Source: Pelosinus fermentans (GTDB lineage: Bacteria > Bacillota > Negativicutes > DSM-13327). Taken from it: 64,000 nucleotides of DNA. A model generated the notes under the pieces. The model worked only from the letters and a program-made list of their open reading frames with translations, was not told where the DNA came from and made no database searches. The DNA is taken from NCBI GenBank assembly GCA_002434245.1, contig DJJR01000080.1, positions 15,132 to 79,131 of the forward strand. The letters run 5' to 3'. Made by a program: the position numbers and the translations under genes. Every line of letters begins with the position of its first letter. Position 1 is the first letter of the stretch. This document shows, piece after piece, positions 9,008 through 18,334 of this stretch.

Positions 9008-11104
9008 ATGAAAAACTTGTCTTTTAAATTTAAGCTGCTGGCTATCATATTACCAGTAATTATTATTGGTTTACTCTCTTTGACCGGAGTTGCCTATTGG
9101 CAGTTCCACAAGGTCATTGAATCCGAATTAACTGACTCTATGGTACTTAGGACCAGTGAAGCGGCTGATCATATGAATACATGGCTGACCGGGCGGCTTG
9201 GCGAGGTACGTGAAACGGCTGAAAGTCCGATGGTCTCCCGGATATTACAAACGAATCCAAAGCTTGATCTTAAGCGGCAGGATGAATCCATAAAACTAAT
9301 TGATGAGCTTCTGCTATCCCGTTGGAAATTTATCAATGAAGCATATCCTAACCAATATGCAGCTCTGCATATTGTCAACTCTTTAGAACCTCAAGAATAC
9401 AGCAATCCTGAAGCTTTAAGTAAGCTGACAGCCCGTTATTATGATGTAAAAGCGGGAGTATTAAAAACGAATCCATGGGCAAAAGGTGGCGCATTAGAAG
9501 CAGGAGAACGATTTTCCCGTACCGGCGGTATTCCTTATGATGCTATTTATAAGCCGGCGTATTCTCAGGCATATGATAAAAATATGGTGCTTATGATTGC
9601 CTATCGAAAAGATAATCAAGGCAACGTAACTGCTGGCGCTGGTGCGAGTCTGACCATTGAAACGATTCAGCAAATAACCCAGCAGTTAAAGTATGGAGAA
9701 AAAGGATACGGGTTTCTTTTGGCACAAGACGGTACCTTCGTTGTTCATCCCAATTCAGAATGGGCTATGAAAGAAAAAATATCAAATGTTGATAACGAAA
9801 ATATCCGTAAACTTGGCGAACTGATTGCCGGAGGCAAACCCGGCGTATTCCGCTATACTGACGGAACAGATAAAAAAATTGTTTTCTATAACCCCATTCC
9901 AATAGCAGGCTGGACAGTAGCGAATGTTGTTTTCGAAGATGAGCTTTTCGCGTCAGCGAATAAAATACTCACCATGATGCTGTTGATCACAGTGGCTGTC
10001 ATTGTACTCATGTCTATCGTCATTTATTTGGCTATTGGCCGCCTTTTCAGCCAACTCAGCAAGTTTGCTGACCAAGTGGCTGCCGGAGATTTAACTGGCT
10101 CCCTCCAAATTGACTCAAAAGACGAAATTGGCAGGCTGGCTTACGCCTTCAGTAAGACCGTCTCAACCTTGCGGGGAGTGGTAAATAATATCACCGATGA
10201 ATCGGAAAAGATCAAGCGTCTTTCCCGTGACGTATCCGACGCTTGTCAGGATACAGGCAAAATGACAGAAGAAGTGGCCATGACAATGCAGGCGCTGGCT
10301 CAAGGTGCTGATCAACAGGCAGCCCATGTATCAGACGCCGCCAAAAAGACTAAGCAAGTCGGTGAATCTGGAAAAACAGTTACTGACAAATGTCATGAAA
10401 TGCTCCAAGTCGCTAAAAAGTCACAGGATGTAAGCTCCATCGGTCTTCAATCCGTAAAACAAACCGTGGACAGTATGAGCGTATTCGTAAAGCATAACAA
10501 CAGCAACTTACAAGAAAGCCAACTGCTATTAGCTCAGTCCTCTGAAATTGGCAACATTATTGAAGTCATTACCGGCATTGCCGGCCAGACGAATCTGTTA
10601 GCTCTTAACGCTGCTATTGAGGCAGCCAGAGCAGGTGAAGCCGGCCGCGGATTTGCCGTTGTTGCAGATGAAGTTAGAAAACTGGCCGAACAGTCAGGTG
10701 GCGCAGCCCAGCAAATAGCTCAGCTTATCAACGGTATTCAGGAACAGATTGCCTCCATAACCGAGAGTATGAATAAGGGTTCCCAGGAAATTACCGATAG
10801 TATGGAAATTGCCATTCAGGCTGGTACTCATTTTGACGATATCGAAAAGACCGTCGGTGAGATTATTGTGGTTGTGGATGATGTATCTTCCGCTGCAAGC
10901 ATCATGAATGAAGAGGTGCAATATACTATGGCAGATATAGAAAATGCTGCTGCAATTACAGAACAGACATCTGCTTCCACACAGCAAGTAGCAGCTGCCG
11001 TAGAAGAACAGGCTGCTGGAATGCAGGCAATTGTTGATTCTACCAAACAGTTGGTCGATATCTCCGATCGTCTATATAGTTTGGTATCGGAATTTAAAGT
11101 ATAG
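9008..11104 (+). CDS. Methyl-accepting chemotaxis protein with dCache sensor
   Basis: Transmembrane chemoreceptor of 698 residues. TM1 is at ~10-30, an extracytoplasmic double-Cache sensor covers ~35-310, and TM2 lies near 320-345. HAMP and the signalling hairpin follow, with the tip [21 protein letters not shown] near 525. Sensor features include [21 protein letters not shown] and [15 protein letters not shown], typical of Cache domains that bind small organic ligands. GGAGG lies 9 bases upstream of the ATG. The RraA-PilZ gene directly upstream may share its transcript. The ligand is unknown. Confidence 0.93.
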   Translation: MKNLSFKFKLLAIILPVIIIGLLSLTGVAYWQFHKVIESELTDSMVLRTSEAADHMNTWLTGRLGEVRETAESPMVSRILQTNPKLDLKRQDESIKLIDELLLSRWKFINEAYPNQYAALHIVNSLEPQEYSNPEALSKLTARYYDVKAGVLKTNPWAKGGALEAGERFSRTGGIPYDAIYKPAYSQAYDKNMVLMIAYRKDNQGNVTAGAGASLTIETIQQITQQLKYGEKGYGFLLAQDGTFVVHPNSEWAMKEKISNVDNENIRKLGELIAGGKPGVFRYTDGTDKKIVFYNPIPIAGWTVANVVFEDELFASANKILTMMLLITVAVIVLMSIVIYLAIGRLFSQLSKFADQVAAGDLTGSLQIDSKDEIGRLAYAFSKTVSTLRGVVNNITDESEKIKRLSRDVSDACQDTGKMTEEVAMTMQALAQGADQQAAHVSDAAKKTKQVGESGKTVTDKCHEMLQVAKKSQDVSSIGLQSVKQTVDSMSVFVKHNNSNLQESQLLLAQSSEIGNIIEVITGIAGQTNLLALNAAIEAARAGEAGRGFAVVADEVRKLAEQSGGAAQQIAQLINGIQEQIASITESMNKGSQEITDSMEIAIQAGTHFDDIEKTVGEIIVVVDDVSSAASIMNEEVQYTMADIENAAAITEQTSASTQQVAAAVEEQAAGMQAIVDSTKQLVDISDRLYSLVSEFKV

Positions 11105-11244
11105 TAAAGATACAAGGAAATAATGTATTTCTATATTTCCTCAATAATGAATTATAAACGTGATGCCAGAATGAATGATCTGGAGTGTTAAGGTTAATGA
11201 AAGATCACATTCAAATTCCATATGATATAGCTTGGGAGGTATTT

Positions 11245-11982
11245 ATGAATATTGGGAATAAGCTGTCGACTATTGAATCCATCGTTCAAAGCGGATTAGA
11301 TGAGAAAAAAACCTGCACCATTTTAGAATTAATTAACGCAACCCATTTATTTCCCAAGGAATTATTTGATGAATTTAAATTATACGATGAATATTTGCCC
11401 CAAATTAAAGTTTTACCTCTTACACTGGAACAAAAATTCCTGCATTTACTTTGGGAGATATTTGACAAATTGCCGCTTAGTTTAATTACTAATTTTGCTG
11501 TCCCCTTTCGCCGCATTCTCGCTCAAAAATTATTTAAAAAATGCGGAAAAAATTTCATCGCCATGGAGGGTGTACGATTTAATTTTGGTCAAAACATCGA
11601 AGTAGGCGATGATGTTTTTCTAAATCGCGAAGTATTTTTAGATGGCAAAGGAGGGATTACTCTTGGTAATTTTGTGACATTAACTGAAAAGGTGGAAATT
11701 TACACCCATTCGCATCTTGAATACAATCACGGAAAAAGAATTTATGCACCGGTGAAAGTAGAGGACTTTGCTAAAGTTTTCTCTCATTCCATGTTATTGC
11801 CAGGTATAGTGGTGGGTGAACAAGCTGTAGTCGCTGCAAGATCGGTAGTAACCAAAAGTGTTGATCCAAACACGTTTGTAGCTGGAATTCCAGCAAAGCC
11901 CATACGAGAAAGAAAAACTCGAGGTAGAAGCAAGCAGCAGTTAGGACATGTATGGTTTCATAATGCAGCTTTCCAGGAATAG
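11245..11982 (+). CDS. Left-handed beta-helix (hexapeptide) acyltransferase
   Basis: Predicted O-acetyl/acyltransferase of the maltose/galactoside acetyltransferase type. Hexapeptide repeats occupy the C-terminal half (GQNIEVGDDVFLNREVFLDG, ITLGNFVTLTEKVEIYTHSH, PGIVVGEQAVVAARSVVTKS, TFVAGIPAKPIRE). The His in YTHSH is the expected catalytic base. The alpha-helical N-terminal ~90 residues are unusual for the family. The ATG at 11245 has GGGAGG 5 bases upstream; an ATG at 11197 has a weaker AAGG. It is probably cotranscribed with or follows the MCP gene. The acceptor is not predictable. Confidence 0.75.
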   Translation: MNIGNKLSTIESIVQSGLDEKKTCTILELINATHLFPKELFDEFKLYDEYLPQIKVLPLTLEQKFLHLLWEIFDKLPLSLITNFAVPFRRILAQKLFKKCGKNFIAMEGVRFNFGQNIEVGDDVFLNREVFLDGKGGITLGNFVTLTEKVEIYTHSHLEYNHGKRIYAPVKVEDFAKVFSHSMLLPGIVVGEQAVVAARSVVTKSVDPNTFVAGIPAKPIRERKTRGRSKQQLGHVWFHNAAFQE

Positions 11983-12005
11983 TAGTGCTTTGTAGTTTCT
12001 ATCTA

Positions 12006-14072
12006 TCATTGAGCAACATTCATGCTTTTTACAAGTTCGGCCAGTTTTTTTACTTCTCCCTGGGTCGTTTGATTTAATTGATTTAAGTCATAGATATAAT
12101 TCATTGAAGTTTCAACAGCATCGATGGTTTGAGTATTCTCAGTGATGATGGCAGTAAGCTCAACGCTGAACTGTTCCATTTGCTTTTCAAAATTGGTGGT
12201 AAATTCCTGACTTTCAGCCACTATTGTTTCTATGTTTTGCACACCGTCGACTAAGGTCTGAACCGACTGATTCGTTGCTTTCAGACTATCCTGGGTGTGA
12301 GTGGACAGCTTATTTACCTCGTTTGCCACTACAGTAAAACCACGGCCATGCTCCCCGGCACGGGCTGCTTCAATCGTTGCATTCAGCGATAATAGATTGG
12401 TTTGGGCGGCAATGGTGTTAATATCTGATAGTACGTTTCGCAGATCGTCTGTACTGTCGGATAGTACATGAGTCCGCGGTACAATCTGGTTGGTAATCTG
12501 AATTAAGTTTTTAATGCTGGTAATATTCTCACTAAAAAGCTGTGATAAGTTTCGGGTTTCCTCGCCAATGGCACGAACGCTTTGTCCTACTCCATCCACA
12601 TTACTGACAATGTCAGGGATGGTTTGCCGGTATTGTTCGAGCAGCTGGACAGTCTGGTTTTGTAATTCATTGATGATCGCCAATTGATTCAAGCGGCGTT
12701 TCAAAAAGTATTGTTCAAAATTGCTATAATAAACCGGGAATAAATCAAGATAATGGTCTTTAAATAGCTGCCCCGGTTCCGGCTTATAAAAAAATACAGC
12801 AGTCAAGGTTGCATTGATGTTTACTCCTAACATTTCACCAAAGCTGGAGTACCCAGCTACCGGGATCTGCGAAAATAATTTTATCCTTTCTACTTCCCGA
12901 ACATTTAACAATCGGCGTAATATACAATCATTCAGGATTCCCCCGATTGGCTCTGGTTTTTCCTTGCTAAACTCTGCCCAATCCTTGTTAAGCGTCTCGA
13001 GTAAACTGGTTTGTCTGACAACATACAATTTTTCCCCGGCAGCCAGATCACAATGAAAGTAAACATTGTCTGCGGCTTCATCAATACTGGAAATTGATCG
13101 GATGAATATTTCACCGTCAATTTCAATGGCAAAACTATAATCTTGCAGTTTTGCTGTGAGTTCGTCCAGTGTTGCGCAGCAGAAGTGTTTTTTCAATGCA
13201 TCAACGAAACTGATGCTATTAAGATTTTCATCGAGAACTTTACTAACGGAACGTAAACCTGAGTTGGCCTGAGCAATCACAAACTCGCCCTGCTCTTTCC
13301 TGTAACCTTGGGTTTTAAAAATGCCAATGCGATAAGCCGGATTCAGCTTGATGAAGCAAATTACAGCATGATTTTGCATTACATTTGTGCCATCGGCAAT
13401 ATACGTATTTTGAAAGTCAGTTTTACCGCCAGCTGATCCGCCAATAAACATACACGGATATTTCTTGCTGCGGTAAATGGCCTGCATAACAAATGTTTCA
13501 CTACTGGACAAACCATCAATGTAGGTTAAGGCTACTGTATCGCTGCTATTGATTAAAAATGGTATTTCCTGCTGTTCCAGTTCATGCTGAATTTTCCCTA
13601 TGCGTTCATCAATGGTTTGATTCGTCTGCTGCTGTTTAATATCACTATTAAATAATGGTATGGACATGGTATAGCAATCGGCGATCATTCGACGGGAAAA
13701 TGACTGTAGAACAATCATACCGCGATTATCCTCCACAGGCTGATATAATATAGGATTATTTTTATCGTTGTATAGTTCCCCATAGGTTGATACCAAAAGC
13801 AATTTTGTATCTGCCGGCAGCAATTCCTGGAGTACAGCTGCAAGGTCGTCAAACTGATGATCCGGTGACGCAAAACCTAAAATCAAGGCCGCTCCCCCGG
13901 GAAGTGCGCATAACTCGCTAAGCAATTCTTTTGTAATCTGCTTGGAAGGCAAATATTTTACCTTAATATCTTCTTTTGTTTCAGTAATTGCAGCGGTATT
14001 TTCTTCATGTAGAAAATCTGTTACAGATTGTTTTGTATGTTTTATAAGAAGTTTGCTTAGCCAATTGTACAT
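12006..14072 (-). CDS. Soluble chemoreceptor with FIST sensor domain
   Basis: A 688-residue cytoplasmic MCP without clear membrane segments. Residues ~55-260 resemble the FIST N-terminal domain (ALILGFASPDHQFDDLAAVLQELLP, VSTYGEL, CMFIGGSAGGKTDFQNTYI). The following ~180 residues resemble FIST_C, ending at the VAGYSSFGEMLG segment. A shortened MCP signalling region has the tip [29 protein letters not shown] domains are proposed small-ligand (amino-acid) sensors. Two small changes at the tip (SLNATIEAAR) are seen in other FIST-MCPs. AGAAGG precedes the ATG. A small conserved gene lies 48 bases upstream on the same strand. Confidence 0.88.
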   Translation of the reverse strand: MYNWLSKLLIKHTKQSVTDFLHEENTAAITETKEDIKVKYLPSKQITKELLSELCALPGGAALILGFASPDHQFDDLAAVLQELLPADTKLLLVSTYGELYNDKNNPILYQPVEDNRGMIVLQSFSRRMIADCYTMSIPLFNSDIKQQQTNQTIDERIGKIQHELEQQEIPFLINSSDTVALTYIDGLSSSETFVMQAIYRSKKYPCMFIGGSAGGKTDFQNTYIADGTNVMQNHAVICFIKLNPAYRIGIFKTQGYRKEQGEFVIAQANSGLRSVSKVLDENLNSISFVDALKKHFCCATLDELTAKLQDYSFAIEIDGEIFIRSISSIDEAADNVYFHCDLAAGEKLYVVRQTSLLETLNKDWAEFSKEKPEPIGGILNDCILRRLLNVREVERIKLFSQIPVAGYSSFGEMLGVNINATLTAVFFYKPEPGQLFKDHYLDLFPVYYSNFEQYFLKRRLNQLAIINELQNQTVQLLEQYRQTIPDIVSNVDGVGQSVRAIGEETRNLSQLFSENITSIKNLIQITNQIVPRTHVLSDSTDDLRNVLSDINTIAAQTNLLSLNATIEAARAGEHGRGFTVVANEVNKLSTHTQDSLKATNQSVQTLVDGVQNIETIVAESQEFTTNFEKQMEQFSVELTAIITENTQTIDAVETSMNYIYDLNQLNQTTQGEVKKLAELVKSMNVAQ

Positions 14073-14120
14073 ACCATTCGCCTTCTTTCGACTTTATTGT
14101 TTAGGTAGTATTGATCATCA

Positions 14121-14297
14121 TTATTTTGTATAAATATTTAAACCAATCTTTATATCATCATTTCCAGGTATGGATTGGTTTCCCTCTGTAGTGGCAATAA
14201 TGATTGATTTGCCACTACTTGACTTACCAAAACGTTTAGATAAATTTACCTTAATTGTTAAAACATCTCCTACAACGACCATATCAATATTTTTCAT
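14121..14297 (-). CDS. Small conserved protein of unknown function (58 aa)
   Basis: Short acidic-basic protein beginning MKNIDMVVVGDVLTIKV and containing LSKRFGKSSSGKSIIIATTEG. The pattern suggests a compact beta-sheet fold. GGAGG lies exactly 7 bases before the ATG at 14297, so translation is likely; a longer frame upstream has no ribosome site. I recall similar short proteins in other anaerobes but no assigned role. It immediately precedes the FIST chemoreceptor and may share its promoter. Confidence 0.65.
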   Translation of the reverse strand: MKNIDMVVVGDVLTIKVNLSKRFGKSSSGKSIIIATTEGNQSIPGNDDIKIGLNIYTK

Positions 14298-14428
14298 ATG
14301 TATACCTCCATTTTCACTAACGCTTTTCTTTGCTAACGATACTCGGGGAACTTTAAACATTTTTCACAAAAGCAATCGATAGCAAAAAAATCCCTATAGT
14401 TCTACTTTATTTACTATTAAGAGACAAA

Positions 14429-14459
14429 CTCCTGCAAGATTCATCCTGCAGGAGCTTTT
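14429..14459. terminator. Hairpin terminator beyond ftsH-like gene
   Basis: Eight-base arms CTCCTGCA (14429-14436) and TGCAGGAG (14447-14454), followed by five T on the plus strand and a TTTGTC tract on the minus strand. It separates the small conserved gene from the ftsH-like gene. Confidence 0.65.
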
Positions 14460-14547
14460 TGGATTTAAAATTTAAATACATTAACCCAGTTTGTAGAGTC
14501 ATTCCTTTGATTCCAGCATATTCACCTTTTTATTATTACCTTATATT

Positions 14548-16086
14548 TTATCTTCCCAGCAGCTGACTCAGTTCTTCGCCATCCAGCTTCTCTCTCTCTA
14601 GTAGAGTCGTTGCAATAAGCCGCAGCTTATCAAGATTGGATTTGATTATTTCTTCCGCCTTTTCATAAGCATTCTTTAGTATCTGATGTATTTCTTTATC
14701 TATCGTATAGTCCATTTCCTGGCTATTATTGGGTCCGCGAGCAATATCACGGCCCAAAAAAACCTGTTCCTGAGATCGTGATAAAGCGACTGGTCCCAAG
14801 GTCTCACTCATGCCGTATTCACAGACCATTTTACGTGCAAGTTCGGTAGCTTGTATTAGATCATTATGGACTCCAGTGCTCGTTTCATTGAAAATCAGGC
14901 TTTCAGATGCCCGGCCGCCCAGCAGAATTTTAATCTGATCAAAAATTTCCGATCTGGTAAGATAACAACGATCTTCCTTAGGCAAAGTAAGAGTATATCC
15001 GCCAGCCTGCCCCCGGGGAATAATAGACACCCTATGAATCGGATCAGCATGCCTTAGCAGCATTGCAACTAAAACATGCCCAGCCTCATGATACGCGGTA
15101 AGTTTTTTATCTCTAGCATTCATAAAGCGGCCTTTACGCTCCGGTCCTGCCACTACGCGCTCCACCGCTTCTTCCATGTCATTCATCTCTATGCATGTTT
15201 TACCTTGACGTACAGCAAGAATGGCAGCCTCATTTACTACATTGCTGAGATCTGCTCCTGTAAAACCTGGGGTACGCCGGGCGAGAACCTCAAGATCCAT
15301 CTCAGCAGCTAATGGTTTACGTCTAGTATGCACTTTTAATATGTTAAGACGACCCCTAAGATCTGGCCGATCCACTACAATACGGCGGTCAAAGCGTCCC
15401 GGCCGCAACAGTGCCGGATCGAGAATATCGGTTCGATTAGTCGCCGCCACAACAAAGATACCTTTATTGGCATCGAATCCATCCATTTCTACCAGCAATT
15501 GATTAAGAGTCTGCTCTCGTTCATCATTTCCGCCGCCTACACCAGCTCCACGCTGCCGTCCAACCGCATCAATCTCGTCAATGAAGATGATACATGGTGC
15601 TTTCTTCCTGCCCTCCTTAAATAAATCACGTACCCTGGAAGCACCAACACCAACATACATTTCTACGAATTCGGAACCACTCATACTCAAGAAGGGCACT
15701 CCTGCCTCACCTGCTAATGCTTTTGCCATTAGCGTTTTTCCCGTACCGGGAGGTCCGTACAGCAGAACACCTTTAGGAATTCGAGCACCCAAATCACTAA
15801 ATTTTCTGGGATGCTTGATAAACTCTAGAATTTCCTTAAGTTCCAGCTTGGCTTCATCATTACCTTCCACATCTTTGAAGGTAATGATATTCGACTGCTT
15901 ACGTAATTTAGCCTTTTTTTCATCATGGGGTATAGTAGGAGGTTTGCCTTTTTCAATCTGTTTCATTATATAAAGCCAATCGCCAATTGAAAGCAGCATA
16001 GGCAGATTGGCTATGGACAACACTGGAGCACTAGCTTTTTGTACCAGTCGTTTAAATCTCTTAAAGCTAAATCTGGAGTGTATCAC
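14548..16086 (-). CDS. Short FtsH-like AAA+ zinc metalloprotease
   Basis: ATP-dependent protease paralogue of FtsH. Walker A GPPGTGKT is near residue 115, Walker [16 protein letters not shown] near 170, [24 protein letters not shown] near 220, and the zinc site HEAGH near 345. The normal N-terminal pair of membrane helices and periplasmic domain is missing. Only ~85 basic residues with one weakly hydrophobic patch ([20 protein letters not shown]) precede the AAA domain, so it may be soluble or peripherally bound. The GTG at 16086 is preferred: AAGGAGA lies 6 bases before it, whereas the upstream ATG at 16110 overlaps that ribosome site. Confidence 0.88.
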   Translation of the reverse strand: MIHSRFSFKRFKRLVQKASAPVLSIANLPMLLSIGDWLYIMKQIEKGKPPTIPHDEKKAKLRKQSNIITFKDVEGNDEAKLELKEILEFIKHPRKFSDLGARIPKGVLLYGPPGTGKTLMAKALAGEAGVPFLSMSGSEFVEMYVGVGASRVRDLFKEGRKKAPCIIFIDEIDAVGRQRGAGVGGGNDEREQTLNQLLVEMDGFDANKGIFVVAATNRTDILDPALLRPGRFDRRIVVDRPDLRGRLNILKVHTRRKPLAAEMDLEVLARRTPGFTGADLSNVVNEAAILAVRQGKTCIEMNDMEEAVERVVAGPERKGRFMNARDKKLTAYHEAGHVLVAMLLRHADPIHRVSIIPRGQAGGYTLTLPKEDRCYLTRSEIFDQIKILLGGRASESLIFNETSTGVHNDLIQATELARKMVCEYGMSETLGPVALSRSQEQVFLGRDIARGPNNSQEMDYTIDKEIHQILKNAYEKAEEIIKSNLDKLRLIATTLLEREKLDGEELSQLLGR

Positions 16087-16257
16087 GTTAAGTCTCCTTT
16101 CTTTTATCATGTCATACTATTTTATGCACACCAACGAACCATGTTACAATCGATAGGACTCACTTCCCTTAGGGCATGGAGGCAGGTTCTGACCTTATGA
16201 CATGAATTGCATATCTCCGCTGCCATGAGTGAATACTACGGTCAGGAGGTGATTTTT

Positions 16258-16389
16258 ATGAAGCAGCAGCAAGACAGCAGCGTTCAACAGCAAAGTATAA
16301 AAAATAAAAGTGAAAAAGAAAGAAAACAGGATATTAAGAATGCGGAATACATTGCTAAAAACAGTCAGCCAAATCACCCAAACACCTAG
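16258..16389 (+). CDS. Small hydrophilic protein (43 aa), unknown function
   Basis: Gln/Lys/Asn-rich peptide beginning MKQQQDSSVQQQSIKNKSEK, with no hydrophobic segment. CAGGAGGTGA lies 5-8 bases before the ATG at 16258, one of the best ribosome sites in the window, so it is probably expressed. I do not recognise the family. A mobile element is inserted within its stop codon: the TAG uses the first G of the element, and removing the element restores TAA, so the protein sequence is unchanged. Confidence 0.6.
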   Translation: MKQQQDSSVQQQSIKNKSEKERKQDIKNAEYIAKNSQPNHPNT

Positions 16390-16550
16390 GGCGTGTTTTC
16401 AAACTATCAAAACGTCCACTGGCAGTGCTTTTTGCACCATACTTCGTTAATTTTTTTTGAAATAAGACCCCATTATTCCTGCAAAAAATTGCCTCGTCTG
16501 GTACAAAAATCACTCGCCATTGACCATTCCGCTAGTTTGAAGACACACCC
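16389..16550. mobile_element. 162-bp MITE-like element with TA target duplication
   Basis: Ends are GGGCGTGTTTTCAAACTA (left) and, inverted on the right, GGGTGTGTCTTCAAACTA, matching at 16 of 18 positions. TA flanks both ends (16387-16388 and 16551-16552), as expected for a TA target-site duplication. No transposase frame is inside. It would depend on a transposase encoded elsewhere; ends of this kind occur in IS5/IS630-like families, which is an inference. No second copy was seen in this window. Confidence 0.75.
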
Positions 16551-16571
16551 TAAAAATATTTTCTGGGAAAT

Positions 16572-16620
16572 GAAGAGCTGCCGATAATCTACAATCAAGT
16601 AGACTGATCGGCAGCTCTTC
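16572..16620. terminator. Hairpin terminator next to decayed ABC binding protein
   Basis: 14-base arms (16572-16585 and 16607-16620) built around GAAGAGCTGCCGAT. It lies 32 bases past the stop of the decayed binding-protein gene on the minus strand and could also end the small plus-strand gene. Confidence 0.7.
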
Positions 16621-16651
16621 TTTACCTCGGCAAGATTCTGCTGCAAGTTTC

Positions 16652-17406
16652 TTATTTCAACTCTCCCGTGTAATATGAATTGAGTTCATTAGTATACAAC
16701 TCAGATGCCTTGATTTCACCCTGGGCGAAAAATTCATTGCTTTCACCCAGTTTCACCCAAAAGTCAATGTCTTCGTCTTTGAGCCATTTCTGCTTCGGAT
16801 AAATATTCCCAGCCATATCTTTAACGTCTACTTTCAGAAAATCCGCCGCAACTTCCAATGACTCTTCATAATGTTCATTAATATATTACTGTGCCTTTAA
16901 GTCAGCAACAATGTAAGTCTTCACTACATCCGGATATTGCTTGATAAGTCTTCGCTAAAAGCCCGTACTGCCAGTCCGCTGAGGGCTCCATTTCCGGCAA
17001 GTTCACCAATTTGATAGCTGGTTGTTAACACATCCAGCCCGCCACGGTTTCTGGCAATTTTATTATAAGGAGGATGCACAATGGCAGCGGCAATGTTGGA
17101 AGGATGACCAGAACCAAATAAATGGTTATCGCCTTTGATAACTGATTGGGCCAAACTTCCGCTGGGAACCGATCCCGTATATTCAGGAATAATGCCGACT
17201 TCTTTAAAAAATCCTTTCTTATCTGCAATGATCATTTCGTTAAAATCCGTAGGAGTCACTACTTTCAAATGAAACGCCTTGGTTAACCTGCCATTAACGG
17301 ATTTAGGCTTATCATCATCAGCCGTTTTCTGGGTAGCTGCCGAGCAGCCTGCAAGAAATACCAGCATGACTATACTCATTAATCCGGTTAGCAATATCTT
17401 TTTCAT
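16652..17406 (-). pseudogene. Decayed NMT1/SsuA-type substrate-binding lipoprotein
   Basis: Broken paralogue of nitrate/sulfonate/pyrimidine-precursor binding proteins, which usually have ~330 residues. The N-terminal ~145 residues remain, with lipobox VFLAGC, then VVTPTDFNEMIIADKKGFFKEVGI and FGSGHPSNIAAAI. The frame then shifts and jumps to C-terminal sequence (LIKQYPDVVKTYIVADLKAQ), where a TAA interrupts it before YINEHYEES and a final ~68 residues. Thus there is a large internal deletion, a frameshift and an in-frame stop. An intact relative is at 41225-42226. GGAGG lies 9 bases before the ATG at 17406. Confidence 0.85.
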
Positions 17407-17451
17407 TACCAATGACCTCCTGAATTATATATTATTGTTATCAAAAAATAA

Positions 17452-17484
17452 AAGGCCTGTGCGGAAATTCTCCGTACAGGCCTT
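17452..17484 (-). terminator. Terminator-like hairpin between PNPOx-like gene and decayed binding protein
   Basis: 14-base arms with one mismatch (17452-17465 and 17471-17484), followed on the minus strand by TTTTATTTTTTG. It ends 45 bases before the ATG of the decayed binding protein and may terminate the PNPOx-like transcript or sit in a leader. Confidence 0.75.
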
Positions 17485-17577
17485 CAGCGGTCAGCTGATC
17501 GGCTTGTGTTATGATGGGCAAGCTAATTATAAAAGAACACCGCATCTATTTTCTTAGCTCTGATAAAACATCGCTTT

Positions 17578-18027
17578 TTAAAATTTAATTATTCCGCTGG
17601 CACCAGGTCCCTTACTAAGATCAACTACTTTTATTTCTTGTGGATCAATTCGGAAGAAGGCAGTACCATTAAGTTCTTTTTTATCTGCCCTTTCTTTAAA
17701 CCTCGGACTTCTGGCGGACAGCAGAGCAATGGCCTTGCTGCGCTCAGCATCTTCATCCAATTCATGTGCTGTACCGGAAATGGTAACGTTAACAAAGGAT
17801 GGAATCTTTTGATTTTCATGTTGAAATAAAATAGCTACCTGCTGATTGGACCGTAGTTGCCCAACTTTAGCAGTCGTCTCTCCTGTAGAAAAATAAACCT
17901 TAAACTCATCAGGTGCAAAAGATCCTAATGTTCTAAGTGCCGGTGCTTGTTTTTCATTCACAGTTGCTAGTGCAATATACGGGGTTTTCTGCAAATATTG
18001 TTGTATGGTTTCTTTACTGACAGCCAT
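17578..18027 (-). CDS. Pyridoxamine 5'-phosphate oxidase-like FMN-binding protein
   Basis: Split-barrel flavin-binding protein of 149 residues. Features are the N-terminal IALATVNEKQAPALRTLGSF strand pair, the VYFSTGETTAKVGQLRSNQQVAILF segment that forms the flavin pocket, and a C-terminal FRIDPQEIKVVDLSKG. Family members include PNPOx and general stress or F420/FMN/heme-binding proteins, so the substrate is not assigned. The ATG at 18027 follows GGGAG by 8 bases; a GTG three codons upstream overlaps that site. It is likely monocistronic. Confidence 0.8.
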   Translation of the reverse strand: MAVSKETIQQYLQKTPYIALATVNEKQAPALRTLGSFAPDEFKVYFSTGETTAKVGQLRSNQQVAILFQHENQKIPSFVNVTISGTAHELDEDAERSKAIALLSARSPRFKERADKKELNGTAFFRIDPQEIKVVDLSKGPGASGIIKF

Positions 18028-18082
18028 GCTGCACACTCCCTTTTATAAACGTTATCGCTTTCTGGTATTATTTTTTTATACA

Positions 18083-18120
18083 AAAAGACCCTATCTCGTA
18101 TTTCTCGAGATAAGGCCTCT
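18083..18120 (-). terminator. Stem-loop with T run upstream of PNPOx-like gene
   Basis: TATCTCG (18092-18098) pairs with CGAGATA (18106-18112), extended by imperfect flanking pairs and followed on the minus strand by TTTTT. It lies ~60 bases before the PNPOx-like start, so it is either a late adhE terminator or a leader structure. Confidence 0.5.
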
Positions 18121-18260
18121 GATTCGTTAACCAGTCAGCAATTTTATTCCATTATTTTACAACGAAATTATACATTTGTCAATGCTATCACTACCGAAGA
18201 CTTCCCAGAATCACATTACATCCAACTGCCTCTTCGACATAATATAACAATGATAGTTAT

Positions 18261-18298
18261 GCCACTTCTTCGGCGTGAAAATAGCAGGAAGAAGTGGC
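18261..18298 (-). terminator. Hairpin past adhE
   Basis: Ten-base perfect arms GCCACTTCTT (18261-18270) and AAGAAGTGGC (18289-18298), 37 bases downstream of the adhE stop. There is no clear T run, so it may stabilise the 3' end rather than terminate. Confidence 0.5.
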
Positions 18299-18334
18299 CA
18301 GACAGGAATAATTTCACAGCTGTTTTTTGATTAT

